A stretch of 64,000 nt of DNA, from assembly GCA_936440205.1 (NCBI GenBank), contig OW387150.1:16280152-16344151 (forward strand). The letters are read 5' to 3'. The notes under the pieces are model-generated. The model searched no databases and was not told the origin of the DNA. It saw only the letters and a list, made by a program, of their open reading frames with translations. The translations under genes and the position numbers were made by a program. This stretch comes from Lepidonotus clava. Taxonomy: Eukaryota; Annelida; Polychaeta; Phyllodocida; Polynoidae. Positions 1-10,722 of this stretch are shown here, piece by piece (the first letter of the stretch is position 1; every line of letters starts with the position of its first letter).

Positions 1-940
1 CTTCATTGCTGAAAGGACTTTTTATATAGATGGGCTCAGGCACGCCAATCCCTATGTAGAATCCAATGTTCTTACTGCTCCATTCGCCCTCTGATCATAC
101 CTTATCGTGTCAGAGCCTCGGCGTAATCTTCCTGTGCTATATTATTGTTTTTTGTAGCTCCCTTCACAAAGAAATCATACTGTTAGCATAAGGGCAAATT
201 GCTAGTTTTGTATTGGGTTGTTGCTCCTTGAATAATATAATTCCAACGAATCAGATGTAAATATTAAATCAAATGCCGTATCATATATTTTCGAAAATGA
301 GAAGAACAGATGAAAGAGATGAATAAACTGCTCTGCAGCAATGAAAACCAGCAAAAACCAGACTAGGAAAATATACTTTTTTTTCACTTGACAGCCTGTT
401 TCAACCACGAAAACTCAATCTGAGCAAGTTGACAAACTTGTATTCGCAGATGATTGCAGTATACATGACGTCTATACAGAAAAAATACTTCGAGGCAGGC
501 TACCATAAACCAAAGAATCTAAAAAAACATCTTGGTATGGGATAAACTCCTTAATGCGATAAACAGAACAGTACCTGGAAGTGATACAAAGGAGAAATGC
601 AAAAAGTGGAATTTGTAATTTGCCCCAGACTCAACAAAAGCAGCAATATCACATCACAAAAATTATATAACACGACAAAATCCTGATTGCAATTGTAACA
701 TTAATATTAACGAGTATTTGTCATACGTTTGATAAAAGGTGACAAACAATATGTGGGAGAGATGGATATTGCCTGGAACACAATTCAAAGCTAGAAACTA
801 TCGATCTAGTAATATCGTGTTTGATTATTAAACATTTCCCTGTTTCCGTGTATCTTGGAAATGGCATGTTTAGTAGGCTATGATTTGCTTGATAATAATT
901 GCTGGACATGTTTGGTATCATTTTAAAGCATAAGAAAACG
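1..940. other. Left flank, no gene seen
   Basis: AT-rich host sequence left of the Gypsy insertion. Only short random ORFs occur, and an ORF running across the right edge is made by the LTR sequence. I see no RNA gene or clear repeat here. Confidence 0.5.
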
Positions 941-944
941 CAAT
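941..944. repeat. Target-site duplication CAAT, left copy
   Basis: CAAT lies directly before the TG end of the LTR and is repeated at 12616-12619 after the CA end. A 4-bp duplication fits a Ty3/Gypsy integrase. Confidence 0.7.
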
Positions 945-1892
945 TGTGACGTTCTCTGGTAAGTCGGGGTTGCCGATTCTTACGACAGAGGAACGTGGGG
1001 GTTGTTCGGGTCTCGGGGCGGACGGGGAATCCGGGCCAAGAACCGAGATGTGTTTCTAGAGTCGTGCCTCGCGCACGAGGGGGGGCTGAGCGAATCGATC
1101 GGCACTCGACGTCGACGGAGGACTGCGGGGGAGGGAAATTATGGTAGGGGTACGGGTCGGCCGGGGAACGGTCCACCCCTGAGTTCCGGTCCGCGGGGGC
1201 GACGGGCCGACGGTCGCCTATTGTTTGGTAGCGTGGGGCCGAGCACGCCGCGCCCTCGTCCCCGCGGACTTCGCTCCCTCGTTCCGCTCCCCATGTCTTC
1301 GTACCATACTATGCCTCGGTTTCCGGTACTACTTCGGGCCTTCGTGCCCTACTCCGTTCCCTCGTTCCTCGTTCTTCGGGCCTTCGGGCCCCTTCCTCTA
1401 TGTTTCGACTACCTATCTCGGACTTCGACTCTTTTGTCCTAACTTCGACTTAATTACTCTATTCGGCTCATCTTTAGTGGTTGTTTCAGGAAAGAGGACA
1501 CGTCTGGACACCAGGAGAACTGTTGAAGAACTCTGTTTATTCGGGCCTCACCGCCCCTTTATATACTAGAGAGGTCAGCCCTGATTGGCTGCCTTCGGTC
1601 ACGTGACCTACAATTGACGTCACTTCCGGTTTATATATTCCGTTTCCGGTTTACATTTCACTTCCGGTTTACATATTTCCGGGTTTCGTTCCATTACGTT
1701 TTCGTTATTCGTTCTTTACATATCCGTTATTCGTTCTTTACATATTCGTTCTTTACATCTATTTCGTTCTTCGTTCTTTACATATTCGTTATTCGTTCTT
1801 TTACATATTCGTTCTTTACATCTATTTCCATTATTACCTTATTTCTATTACTTTAACCTCTATGTATTTTGGCTGAATAGCCGTTCATCACA
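945..1892 (-). repeat. Gypsy 3' LTR (element sense)
   Basis: A 948-bp terminal repeat beginning TGTGAC and ending TCATCACA on the plus strand, so it has TG...CA ends. It matches 11668-12615 almost perfectly at a constant offset of 10723. Read in element sense it carries a TATATAAA box (1558-1565) followed closely by AATAAA (1536-1541), with an inverted CCAAT box a little upstream. This gives a plausible promoter and poly(A) signal with a short R region. The U3 side holds a run of imperfect copies of TTCGTTCTTTACAT (about 1690-1830). ORFs in the LTR occur in both copies and look like chance. Confidence 0.95.
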
Positions 1893-1904
1893 CCCTCCCG
1901 CACC
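1893..1904 (-). other. Polypurine tract of the Gypsy element
   Basis: Read in element sense, GGTGCGGGAGGG lies directly before the 3' LTR. This is the position of the plus-strand primer in LTR retrotransposons. It is mostly purine, with GGGAGGG next to the LTR. Confidence 0.55.
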
Positions 1905-2262
1905 TTCTTGAAAGGTGGGAAAACACGTTATACAAAATTTCAACACAGTTCATACAGCAACGACAACAGAACATACTCTAGAACCAGAAACATTTCAATC
2001 CTACGCTCCTTATCGGCAGAGGAGGAGGTGTCACCCTCTGTCCTCCCCGGTCTACTTCGGAGGGCCCCCGGGGCCTATCCGGCTAATTATTATTTCTCTT
2101 CTTTCTTCGTTTTTCTTTCTTCGTTTTTCTTTTTTCTCTCCGTTTTTCTAAAAGTTCATATAATTCGTTTTTATATATCTTAGTCTCTTTTTATCTTCGT
2201 CAGAGTTCTCTTATCCTTGATCTATTTAGGACCTCCTGTTTTTCTCGTCTTTTAGGATGAGC

Positions 2263-2659
2263 GAGCCGGTCGTGGCTCTCCCACCCGGGACTGGGGATCG
2301 GTCGTGACCCCGTCGCCCCCGCTCCTCTCCTCTGGGCTCTGTTTACTTAGCCCCTCGGCGCGTTTTTCCTCGCCTTTTCTTTACCCTCATTAGGACAGAG
2401 GGACCGGTCGTGGTCCTCCTGCCCGGGGCCATGGGTCGGTCGTGACCCGCAGTGCCCCCGTTCCCTTCGTTTTTCGTCGTCCAGACGTTCTCCCCTAGTT
2501 CGGGTGGAGAATCGGTCGCGACTCTCCCACCCAGAGGCCAGGGTCGGTCGTGACCCTTAGTCCTCTCGACCCTCGGTCCGTTCTACCGTCGTCCAGACGT
2601 TCTCCCTTGTTTTTGGGTAGAGAATCGGTCGTGACTCTCCTACCCGGTCGGTCGTGACC
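2263..2659 (-). repeat. Cluster of eight hairpins with a shared loop, in four pairs
   Basis: On the plus strand the hexamer GGTCGT (once GGTCGC) occurs eight times, each flanked by inverted arms. The loops start near 2268, 2300, 2406, 2438, 2514, 2546, 2627 and 2650. Stems differ but stay paired: GAGCC/GGCTC, GGACC/GGTCC, GGGTC/GACCC. Two longer stems start GGGTG/CACCC in one copy and GGGTA/TACCC in another. Two kinds of imperfect pair become G-U pairs only in the element-sense (minus) RNA, where the loop reads ACGACC. Hairpins come in pairs about 31-35 bp apart, repeated every 105-138 bp. This suggests a selected RNA structure in the element transcript; its function is unknown. Confidence 0.8.
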
Positions 2660-5064
2660 CCTCGTTCTTCCGTAACTGTTACTCTTCTCTGCGTTCTCTT
2701 AGGTGATGATGATGATTTTAAGGATGAGTTGAAGAAGAAAGACTGAAGCTTTTGTAGATAGAATGTTCTTTTTGGACTTCGCACCCTCGGTGGCCTCGGC
2801 ATTCAGAGCCCCCCCAGTGACTTTTTCACGGTTGGCAAGGACAACATGTTCGAGCCAGAGGCCAAGGTACCCAAAGAAGAAGATGGCGTTGTATGTGGAA
2901 AGGAACTTAACTTCATTCATTAAAGCTTAGAGTGGAAGCTTCAGCAGACGACGTCGCGGGTTTCGTGCTACTTGTTACGGTGAAGCTTTGAGATGGAGTT
3001 CGGGTGAAGGTGAGACTGAGAAGATTAGAATCATTAATTATTGATGAAGTGTCCGTTTTCCGTACAGGAACTGAAGTTTGACTTTTACGACACATGTCCT
3101 CGTGGTTAACCCAGCATCAAGATGTTCCGTCCTCGACCACGTCGACACATTTGAAGATTTCAGGATTTCAGAAAGAGATGTCGGAGAGAGTCCACCATAG
3201 TAAAGTATTTCCGTCACCGTTCCGGGCCCAAGTGGCATGACAACAACCGGAACGGAGACCTGATTAAGAAAATAGTTTTGATGAAGTTTCTTTTTGATGA
3301 CAGGAGCCGGTGCCTCTCATCCCTCCCCCCCCCCGTAAACAACGGCAGGAAGACAGTCCTCTTTGGGGCGAGAGGGAGGCTCCTTCGTTCTACTGATGAG
3401 ATGATTTTCCTAAGAAGAGGATTCCTGTTTCGGGCACTCGGGCCCTCGTTCGTTTCCTAGGCTCTCGGGCCTCGCTCCTTTTGCTAAGTTTTTCTCTTCG
3501 TCCTCCCGGAGGACCGTGCTTATTGACGATTTTCGTAAGACTGTAATACCAACAAATAGTTCGTTAATAGAGGTAAGTTTAAGATCCGGTCTGGTTTGAT
3601 TTTGGAGTAAGGCCACAGTCGTCCACGGTGCCATGTCACATTGCATGGAGACACTATGCCTATGACGAACGCCGAGACAACAGCTCCGAGCCGTTCCGGG
3701 CTGCTCCTAGGTACGACGGTTCGAAGTTGGTAAGTTGAAGATATTAGTGAGAAGGAGAAGAAGAAGCCGTAGAAAGTGAAGATGGACGACATCAACTGGG
3801 ACCTGCACCCAACGTCAACGTTTGAGATCCGGAACGGGCCCATTCACAATAAAATAGCATGTATAGAGAACTCATCCGATGAACTCCAAGAAGGATCGCT
3901 CCTCGTTGCTCTTTGCAGACCTCTTGATTTGTCTATCAGGGCATCCGCAGCCGACGTTCCAAGCACCACCTCCCTGTATATTGCAAAGATTACTTCCCTA
4001 TATGTTTCAAAGATTATTTTGTTTCGTTCCTTGGGAAGAAGACATCAGGAAATACGACATGGAAGGAGTCTCTGTCGTTACAGCAGGTAAGAGATTAATA
4101 TAAGTTTTTAGTAAGTCTATTAAAAATTTTTTTTTTTTTTTCCGTTTCTCGTTCATGTATTGTTTTTACTATATATCACGGTCGGTCACGAGCCAGGGCC
4201 CCTAAGTTATCGTCCCTGCTCGTGCCTTGGTCCTCCGGGAGACATCTACGACTTGCCGCAATCCTTTCACGACTCGCTGCATCAACTCTGGCACGATAAA
4301 ACCAGCATTCAGGTCGAAAAATTCCATTTTGCCGCTCTTCGTATGCGGTAAGAGGCTGAAGACAAGGAAACTCAGAAGATGATGGTACATGAATCCGGGT
4401 TCATCCACATTCTGATCGATCCATCCAAGATCAAGAAGACAAGGTTGCAGGAAGTAGAAGTGCCGCTAGAGGACAGAGGTCGTCTCTTCCTCGCCTCCAG
4501 ATCGCTCAAGGCAGCGCGGGAGAAGGGTTTTCAGTCTTGGCCCGCGCCAGCCTTTCCTCCAGCGGCGAGTCGCCGGCCCACCGGTACCTTATTTACCCCG
4601 GCACGACCGTCGACTCAAAGACTACAATGACAACACTATCCGTCCTTTCTGATTTCCTTTCCTCGATTCCGCCTCCCAACTTTCACTCTCGCTCCCGGGT
4701 CGCCCGGCCCGTTTATCCATTTCCGCGACCGGACGATCCCGTTCCATCTGCTCGGTCCCAACCAACGCAGCGGGCTCCAGGGAAGAAGAGGAACAGCTAC
4801 AAACTTGTTTTTCCTCCTAGCGCCTCCTTCCGTCCCGTATTCGCCCCGCAGGCTTGGTAAGTTCATTCCAGTCATGGACCCTCCAGCTCGCTGATTACGC
4901 TCAACACCTCCTAACACATGTGGTTTCGTTCACTTCCGCAAGAAGGTTTCCATAAAGAAACTAATAAGAATAAATTAAGATAAGAATGTTCGAGCCCGCC
5001 AGTCCGTTCCCGATGAGTTTAAGTAAAGTTTTCGGGCCCGTCCAGCGGTCTCCAGGAGAGTCTT

Positions 5065-5907
5065 TTATCCAGGCTTCGGCCTCCTGTGCGGCTCAGGTAC
5101 CTCCGCCTCGGCCCGGTTCTCTCCCTGGGCGTTTAACTTCTTAATTCGGCTCTGTACTAACCCTGATATTTGGTCTGGTGTCAGGAGTGGTTTCGGGTTG
5201 ACCACGGCCCGGCTTGCGCTTCGCGGCGACTCGGTGTCTTCCTTCCGTACTCCTTTCGCGGCCCTCCGAGGGGAACGACGCGTGGGTGTCGATCGTTCCG
5301 CCACCTCGGCCAGGGGTCCCTTCCCTGCTGCTTTGGCTGCTTGGGCTCCCTCGCCGGCCTCGTCGGCCTCTGATCCTTCTTCGGTTGCTACCTGCTCCAG
5401 CTGCTCGGCGTCGCTGTCCTCGGATCCTCTTGACGCCCTCGGGTAGTAAGGGATGCGGATCTGCCGTCGCGGCCTCTCCGGTGCCTCCTTATCCACCGCC
5501 CTCTCAGGGGGTTGAAACCCCTCTGGATGGCGCACCGCGTAGTCCCGTTCCATGTTAGCTACCCGGGCCGCCGTTTCATCCCCAGTAGCGAAACTGGTGT
5601 ACGGCGGTCGTCCTTTCGGGTCCAAGGCGAACGCCGCAGCATACTCCAGCCTCAGAAGGGGGTCTTGCTTCGGCATCCCCCTCTGCAGGTTCCCTTCGTG
5701 TGATTCCGTCATGTGCTTTCTCCAGTCCTGGTGTGTCGAATAGGCTCGACTCGAACACACCGGGCACATGTAGTACTGCTTCCGTAATCCATCGTGCTGG
5801 CCTTTAATATGCTTGGCCAAGTGCTTAAACTCCTTTCCGTGACAATGTCCTTCCCAGCACTGTCCGCTCATCGTGTCTGTTTTCCGGGCTTTCGGGGCTC
5901 GTTCCAA
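5065..5907 (-). CDS. Accessory zinc-finger ORF of the Gypsy element
   Basis: A 280-residue ORF in element sense between pol and the 3' LTR, the place where some Gypsy elements carry env. It is not an envelope: there is no signal peptide or membrane segment. Near the N-terminus are two C2H2-like fingers, C17-x4-C22...H33-x4-H38 and C48-x2-C51...H65-x4-H70. A long charged, low-complexity region follows with acidic stretches and basic RR/RK clusters, which suggests a nucleic-acid-binding and perhaps nuclear protein. It lies about 1.1 kb beyond the end of pol, so it is probably expressed from a spliced or separate transcript, as env-position ORFs of such elements often are. I do not recognise a named family. 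The ORF is long and open and its composition matches gag-pol, which argues that it is real. Confidence 0.7.
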   Translation of the reverse strand: MERAPKARKTDTMSGQCWEGHCHGKEFKHLAKHIKGQHDGLRKQYYMCPVCSSRAYSTHQDWRKHMTESHEGNLQRGMPKQDPLLRLEYAAAFALDPKGRPPYTSFATGDETAARVANMERDYAVRHPEGFQPPERAVDKEAPERPRRQIRIPYYPRASRGSEDSDAEQLEQVATEEGSEADEAGEGAQAAKAAGKGPLAEVAERSTPTRRSPRRAAKGVRKEDTESPRSASRAVVNPKPLLTPDQISGLVQSRIKKLNAQGENRAEAEVPEPHRRPKPG

Positions 5908-7029
5908 TCTTGAAGCTCGTCCCGTCAGCCGTTTCCGTTTTTGTCTCGTGGTGATGCTGCTCGTCTCGCTTCTCTGCTTTTTCTTCTTGTTTTCTTCTCC
6001 TTAGCTCAGTCTGCTCGTCTGCGATTCGATGAATCCTGGTCGGCTGACCAGAATGACCTGCTCCGGCGAGCGCTCTGCCTTTTATAGCCGCCGCAGGCGG
6101 AAGTGGGCGTGGCCTGCACTAGCGACCCCTAGCGTCAGACTCACCATCCACTTCTACGGTGGCGCCCCCTACTATTTTCCGGTCCCCGGGGCCCGCCGCT
6201 GGTCACCGCCTCGCCTGCTTTCTTTACCTCGCGGCCCTTCGCCCGTCCTCGCGTTTTTCCTAGGCCTTTTATTGCTCCACCGGACGCCCTCGGTCCTTTC
6301 ATCCCTCTTCGCCTTTTCTTGCCTTTTTCATCTTGGCCCTCACAGTGCTTCCGCACACTTCCCGGAGAACACAGGGGCTCGGCGTTATCATCTCCTCGCC
6401 GCCGCCCCGTTCTCTTTGTCCTTTTTTATTCCTTTTACGACCTACTTTAAAGCCCGTCCTCGTTTCAGGCCTCGCCTTTTACAGCCGTCCGTTCGTTCCT
6501 CCGGCGTTCCCGAGAGTGCCGCATCTACTCTCCTCCGGTCTCCTGGACGCTGTAAAGCGGTATTACCAAGTCGGCATTACTTCAGAAGTCTTCACCAGCT
6601 TGCCACCGGGTCTGTCTTCCGTTGTAATCCAACCATCTTTTCCACGCTGTGGTTCCTCCGAACTGACCGGAAAGCGGCTCCGTGGGACTACTTTAGACAT
6701 TCGGGCCGTCGTGGCTCCCGAACGCCGTTTTTCGTTCCAACCCCGCATTTCCCACCTATATTACATCCGCAAGAGAACCAATCTTCAGCTAGGTAGCGAA
6801 TCTCTACAGCCTAACGACCTGCACTCCTACTGTAGTGGTCAACGCACCGCCCCGACTCAATGGCCCCAGGTTGATCAGTCCTTTTTGGCCAAAGCCTTTC
6901 TGTGTAGCGCCGATTTGGTCGTTCCCTTGGTCCTCTTCCACCTGCGGAATCGAGACACGAAAACGACTTCATCACAAAAAGGGGGTACCCCGTTTCCTTA
7001 CGTGCCCTAGCGCGCCCCACCCCAAGCAT
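5908..7029 (-). other. Spacer between Gypsy pol and the accessory ORF
   Basis: About 1.1 kb of GC-rich element sequence. The ORFs on the opposite strand (for example 6029-6796) are rich in Pro, Arg and Ser, resemble no family I know, and look like by-products of base composition. It may contain the splice acceptor for the accessory ORF, but I cannot identify one with confidence. Confidence 0.5.
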
Positions 7030-10000
7030 TTACTGTGCAGCCTCGTATCCTTGCTGGTCAGCTACCATCCAAGCTGGCGCAGCGTGTCCTCGGTAGGGTT
7101 CCAGGCGGTCCACATGGACCACCCCCCCCGGTTTCCCTCGTTTCTTCCGTACTACCACCCGTCCTTGGTCAAGCACCTTGACGATCAGTGCAGGGCCTAT
7201 CCATGGAAATCGCAACTTCGTTCCTTTGTCCCTATCCACTACCGTATCGTGCACCCAGACCAGTTCTCCGGCGTGGTATTCCCGCCGAGTCACCTTCCCA
7301 TCATACTCGTGTTTCTGATGGATGGCGGCTCGTTTCAGCCCCGTCCGGGCCTCCCGATAGGCCGCGACTAGCCCTTCCTCCAGGCTTTCCACATAGTCGC
7401 TTACCCGTCGGGGTTCCTCCTCTGGTCCTAGAGGTCTCCCATAAATCGCCTGTCGCGGCATCATGGTCTGTCGGCCCAGCATCATCATGTTCGGTGTCAC
7501 TCCCGTGCTGGCTTGCGGCGTTGCTCTATAACTCATCATCACGAGCGGGACCATCTCGTCCCATTCCCGACCCGTCGCTCGGCAGCTGGCTTTCAAACAA
7601 CACCCCAAAGTACGGAAACTTCGTTCTATGTACCCGTCACTCCTGGGGTGGTACGGCGTCGTTCTTGTTTTGTGAATCCCGAATAGTGCACAGACCTGAG
7701 CCACCACCTCGGATTCGAAATTCGTGCCTTGATCCGAGTGTAGTTCCCGAAACGCGCCGTACCGTGCTACTACTTCTTCAACCAGTTTGTTCGCCACTGT
7801 CGTTGCCTTTTGATCCGGGATCGGGAAACACTCCAACCATTTGGTGAAATAGCATCCCACCATCAGGCAATACTTTTTTCCTCGTTTGGTGACTGGGTAC
7901 GGGCCCGAAACATCCATGGCCAGCCGTTCCATCGGCTCCCCCACTATGTACTGATGTAGCGGCTCCCGTCTTCCTCTTCCCTTTTTCAGCAACGCGCAAT
8001 CACATTCTCGACATTCCTTCCGCACGTCTTCCCGGAGTCCCGGCCAGTAAAACCCTTGTTCCAACAGGGCCGTCGTCCTGGCGACTCCTAAATGCGCTCC
8101 TGCCGCGCCTCCATGGTATTCCCTTACCAGCTTGGCCCGTTCCCCTCGGGGAACGACCAACTGGTTCCTCCAACCATGTCCTTCTAGTTCCCAGTACTTC
8201 CGATGCAGCACGCCATCCCTGAGGCTTAATCGTTCCCATTGCCTCCATAGGATCTTTGTTTCCCGGGATTCCGGAGATATGGCCTCCCAACCTGGCCGGT
8301 CCGCATCTTTTTCCATCCGTGCGACAATCGGCCCTATATCTCGATCCCTCCTCTGCGCTGCTCTCATCTCCTGCGGGGACCATCCGGGCTCGTACCCCCG
8401 GGCCCGCGTCACTACTCTCACTTGTTCGGTATTCTCGTGCTCCTCTCCACATTGTTTGCACGGATACCGGGACAACGCGTCAGCGTTCCCATGCTTCCTG
8501 CCCGGTCGGTGTTGGAACGACACATCATGCGAGTCGATAATCTCAATCCACCGAGCAGCCTGCCCCATCGGTTCCTTACTTCTCTGCAGCCAACTAACCG
8601 CGCTGTTATCCGTCCGGACTATCACGCGTTGACCATAGATGTAGCACCGAAAATGCTTCAAAGCTCGCACCACCGCCAACAGTTCTTTCCGCGTGGTGCA
8701 ATACTTTCGTTCGTTTGACTCCAGGGTTTTGCTCGTGTAAGCTATCACCCGTTCCTCCCCTCTCTGCTCTTGTGATAGCACGGCTCCCGTTCCCACGTCA
8801 CTGGCGTCTGTGTCAAGCCACCATTGTCCTTCTTCCTCCGGGAATCCCAACACCGGGGCCTCCGTTAGCGCCTTCTTCATCGCATCAAATGCCTCTTGTC
8901 GTCTCGCGCTCCACACGAATGGTTCCTCCTTCGTTGCCAATTCATACAAGGGGGCAGCCAACTCCGTGAAGCCGTTTATATGCCTTCTATAGTACGAACA
9001 CAATCCCACGAAGGCTCGTACCTCGTGGAGATCCCGCGGGACCGGCCACTCGGTTACTTGCCGACACTTTTCGGGGTCGGGTTCGATCCCGTTGAACGAG
9101 ACAACGTGCCCCAAGAACGGAATCTTCTTCTGGAACAGCTTACATTTTCGCGCCTTTAACTTCAGTCCTGCAGCGTTCAGCCGGTCCAGAACCCGTACCA
9201 ATCTTTCCAGAGTCACTTTGAACGTTGGTCCAAAGACCAGTATATCATCCAAGTATACCAGACACTCCTCCCACACGATTCCTCTGAGGATTCTTTCCAT
9301 CAGTCTCTCGAAGGTGGCTGGGGCGTTCACTAGCCCGAATGGCATCACTTTGAACTCATATAATCCTCCTTGAGTCACGAAGGCCGTCTTTTCTTGGTCC
9401 TCCGGTGCCATCTCCACCTGCCAATATCCGCTCGCGAGATCCAGACTGCAGAAGAATAGGCTTCCTCCCAAAGTGTTGAGGCTGTCCTCTATCCGCGGGA
9501 GCGGATAGGCGTCCACTTTCGTAGCCTGGTTCAGTTTTCGGTAGTCAATACAGAACCTCGTTCCTCCGTCCTTCTTTTTGACTAGAACGGTCGGGCTACT
9601 CCACGCACTCCCGCTCTCTTGGATAATCCCTAAATTTAACATATCCTCCACCAGTGCTCGTTCTTCCTCTCTCCTGGTGGCCGGATACCGTCTGACCCTC
9701 TGCTTGATCGGCATCTGATCTCCCGTTTTAATTCGATGTTGTACTAAATCTGTCCGTCCTAACTCATGTTTCGAGGTCGCAAACATTTGTTCCCGGGCCA
9801 TGATGGCTTTCTCCAGCTCTTCGCCCTCCTTCGTGGTCAGGTCTTTCTTAGCCTCCCCTATCATTTCAGCGAGCGCTCCTGGGGGTTCTTTTGCTTCACT
9901 TCCTACTCCTCGTACCTCTTGTACGAAGGTGGCTTCTCCGAGTACCCCGCCGGTTTCCAATTTCGCGCTCTCGGTCCCTCGGTTGGCCACCCAAACTTCA

Positions 10001-10722
10001 TTTTCTTCTCCCAATGTCACCGTTCCTGGGATCACCTCCAGTCCCATAGGTAATCCAGCGCCGGTGATGACAGCCAGCTGTCCACCCTGTCTTATGTCCA
10101 TTCTCGCTACTACTGTTACTCGGGTCACTTGGAGTGGGGGTATTTCCGTCGTTTTCTCGATTCGCACGACCTGTCCTCCGACGGTAACTGCCCGAATCCC
10201 ATCCGTTCTCTGTTCTACTCCCGGGATTCGTTCCCCCTCTCCCTCCCCCTCGGCGGGCAGGAAGATGGCACTCGCGTGGGGCTTAACTGTCAGCCGGTAT
10301 TTCACCGCGAAGTCGTTTCCCAGGATCCCTTCATCTCTACCGATGTCTGCCACCATGAACGTCCACTTCAACACGCGTGTTCCCAATTTCACTGGCAAGT
10401 TCGTGCATCCATAGCACCGCAACGGACTACCATCTACCGAGCAGAGACGTCCTTCATATCCATCCAGTTCTTCTCTTTTTCGTCCCCACTCTCTCCAGAG
10501 GCGTTCCGACAGCAGACTGATCATAGATCCGGTATCAACCAAAAAACGGACGACACTCTCTCCCACCGTCCCGGCCACATAAAGTCCACATTCTCCCATG
10601 CCTACTACTTCTCTCGCCGCGCCCGAAGGGGGCCCCGCGCTTACTGCGACGGCGACTGTCCGTTTCCCTGACGCTGAGAACACTCTCTTGCGAAATGGCC
10701 CTTCTGGTGACAGTGATGACAC
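7030..10722 (-). CDS. Gypsy pol polyprotein (protease, RT, RNase H, integrase)
   Basis: A 1230-residue ORF of the Ty3/Gypsy type. The aspartic protease has DTGS at residues 63-66. Reverse transcriptase has the YLDD catalytic box at 490-493. RNase H has D639, E680, D705 and D748. Integrase has the zinc motif H870-x6-H877-x26-C904-x2-C907 and the catalytic triad D937, D997, E1033 with the DX35E spacing. A GPF/Y-like module is present near 1170-1212. No chromodomain is obvious. The ORF overlaps the end of gag by about 80 bp in a different frame, the arrangement for which programmed frameshifting is known in this family. All core catalytic motifs are present. Confidence 0.95.
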   Translation of the reverse strand: MSSLSPEGPFRKRVFSASGKRTVAVAVSAGPPSGAAREVVGMGECGLYVAGTVGESVVRFLVDTGSMISLLSERLWREWGRKREELDGYEGRLCSVDGSPLRCYGCTNLPVKLGTRVLKWTFMVADIGRDEGILGNDFAVKYRLTVKPHASAIFLPAEGEGEGERIPGVEQRTDGIRAVTVGGQVVRIEKTTEIPPLQVTRVTVVARMDIRQGGQLAVITGAGLPMGLEVIPGTVTLGEENEVWVANRGTESAKLETGGVLGEATFVQEVRGVGSEAKEPPGALAEMIGEAKKDLTTKEGEELEKAIMAREQMFATSKHELGRTDLVQHRIKTGDQMPIKQRVRRYPATRREEERALVEDMLNLGIIQESGSAWSSPTVLVKKKDGGTRFCIDYRKLNQATKVDAYPLPRIEDSLNTLGGSLFFCSLDLASGYWQVEMAPEDQEKTAFVTQGGLYEFKVMPFGLVNAPATFERLMERILRGIVWEECLVYLDDILVFGPTFKVTLERLVRVLDRLNAAGLKLKARKCKLFQKKIPFLGHVVSFNGIEPDPEKCRQVTEWPVPRDLHEVRAFVGLCSYYRRHINGFTELAAPLYELATKEEPFVWSARRQEAFDAMKKALTEAPVLGFPEEEGQWWLDTDASDVGTGAVLSQEQRGEERVIAYTSKTLESNERKYCTTRKELLAVVRALKHFRCYIYGQRVIVRTDNSAVSWLQRSKEPMGQAARWIEIIDSHDVSFQHRPGRKHGNADALSRYPCKQCGEEHENTEQVRVVTRARGYEPGWSPQEMRAAQRRDRDIGPIVARMEKDADRPGWEAISPESRETKILWRQWERLSLRDGVLHRKYWELEGHGWRNQLVVPRGERAKLVREYHGGAAGAHLGVARTTALLEQGFYWPGLREDVRKECRECDCALLKKGRGRREPLHQYIVGEPMERLAMDVSGPYPVTKRGKKYCLMVGCYFTKWLECFPIPDQKATTVANKLVEEVVARYGAFRELHSDQGTNFESEVVAQVCALFGIHKTRTTPYHPRSDGYIERSFRTLGCCLKASCRATGREWDEMVPLVMMSYRATPQASTGVTPNMMMLGRQTMMPRQAIYGRPLGPEEEPRRVSDYVESLEEGLVAAYREARTGLKRAAIHQKHEYDGKVTRREYHAGELVWVHDTVVDRDKGTKLRFPWIGPALIVKVLDQGRVVVRKKRGKPGGVVHVDRLEPYRGHAAPAWMVADQQGYEAAQ

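Larger units (their letters stand above)
1893..5064 (-). other. Long untranslated part of the Gypsy element before the 3' LTR
   Basis: About 3.2 kb between the accessory ORF and the 3' LTR with no convincing coding region in either strand. It includes the hairpin cluster at 2263-2659, a pyrimidine-rich stretch (about 2085-2200 on plus) and a poly-T run near 4128-4141. Such a long region beyond pol is unusual in Ty3/Gypsy elements. It may be a decayed env-like region or a cis-acting RNA region. I see no transmembrane or signal-peptide coding here. Confidence 0.6.

Noticed and set aside
1002-1856. ORFs of 80-146 codons inside the LTR
   Set aside because: They recur in both LTR copies, are low-complexity, and show no known domain.
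2263-2659. CRISPR-like array
   Set aside because: Units are hairpins with variable stems and uneven spacing, and lie inside an LTR retrotransposon of an animal genome.
5065-5907. Envelope gene of the Gypsy element
   Set aside because: No signal peptide, transmembrane segment or glycosylation-type pattern; the ORF has zinc fingers instead.
6029-10671. Several ORFs of 100-250 codons on the plus strand
   Set aside because: They lie antisense to Gypsy pol and its spacer; their composition follows the GC-rich element and no domain is seen.
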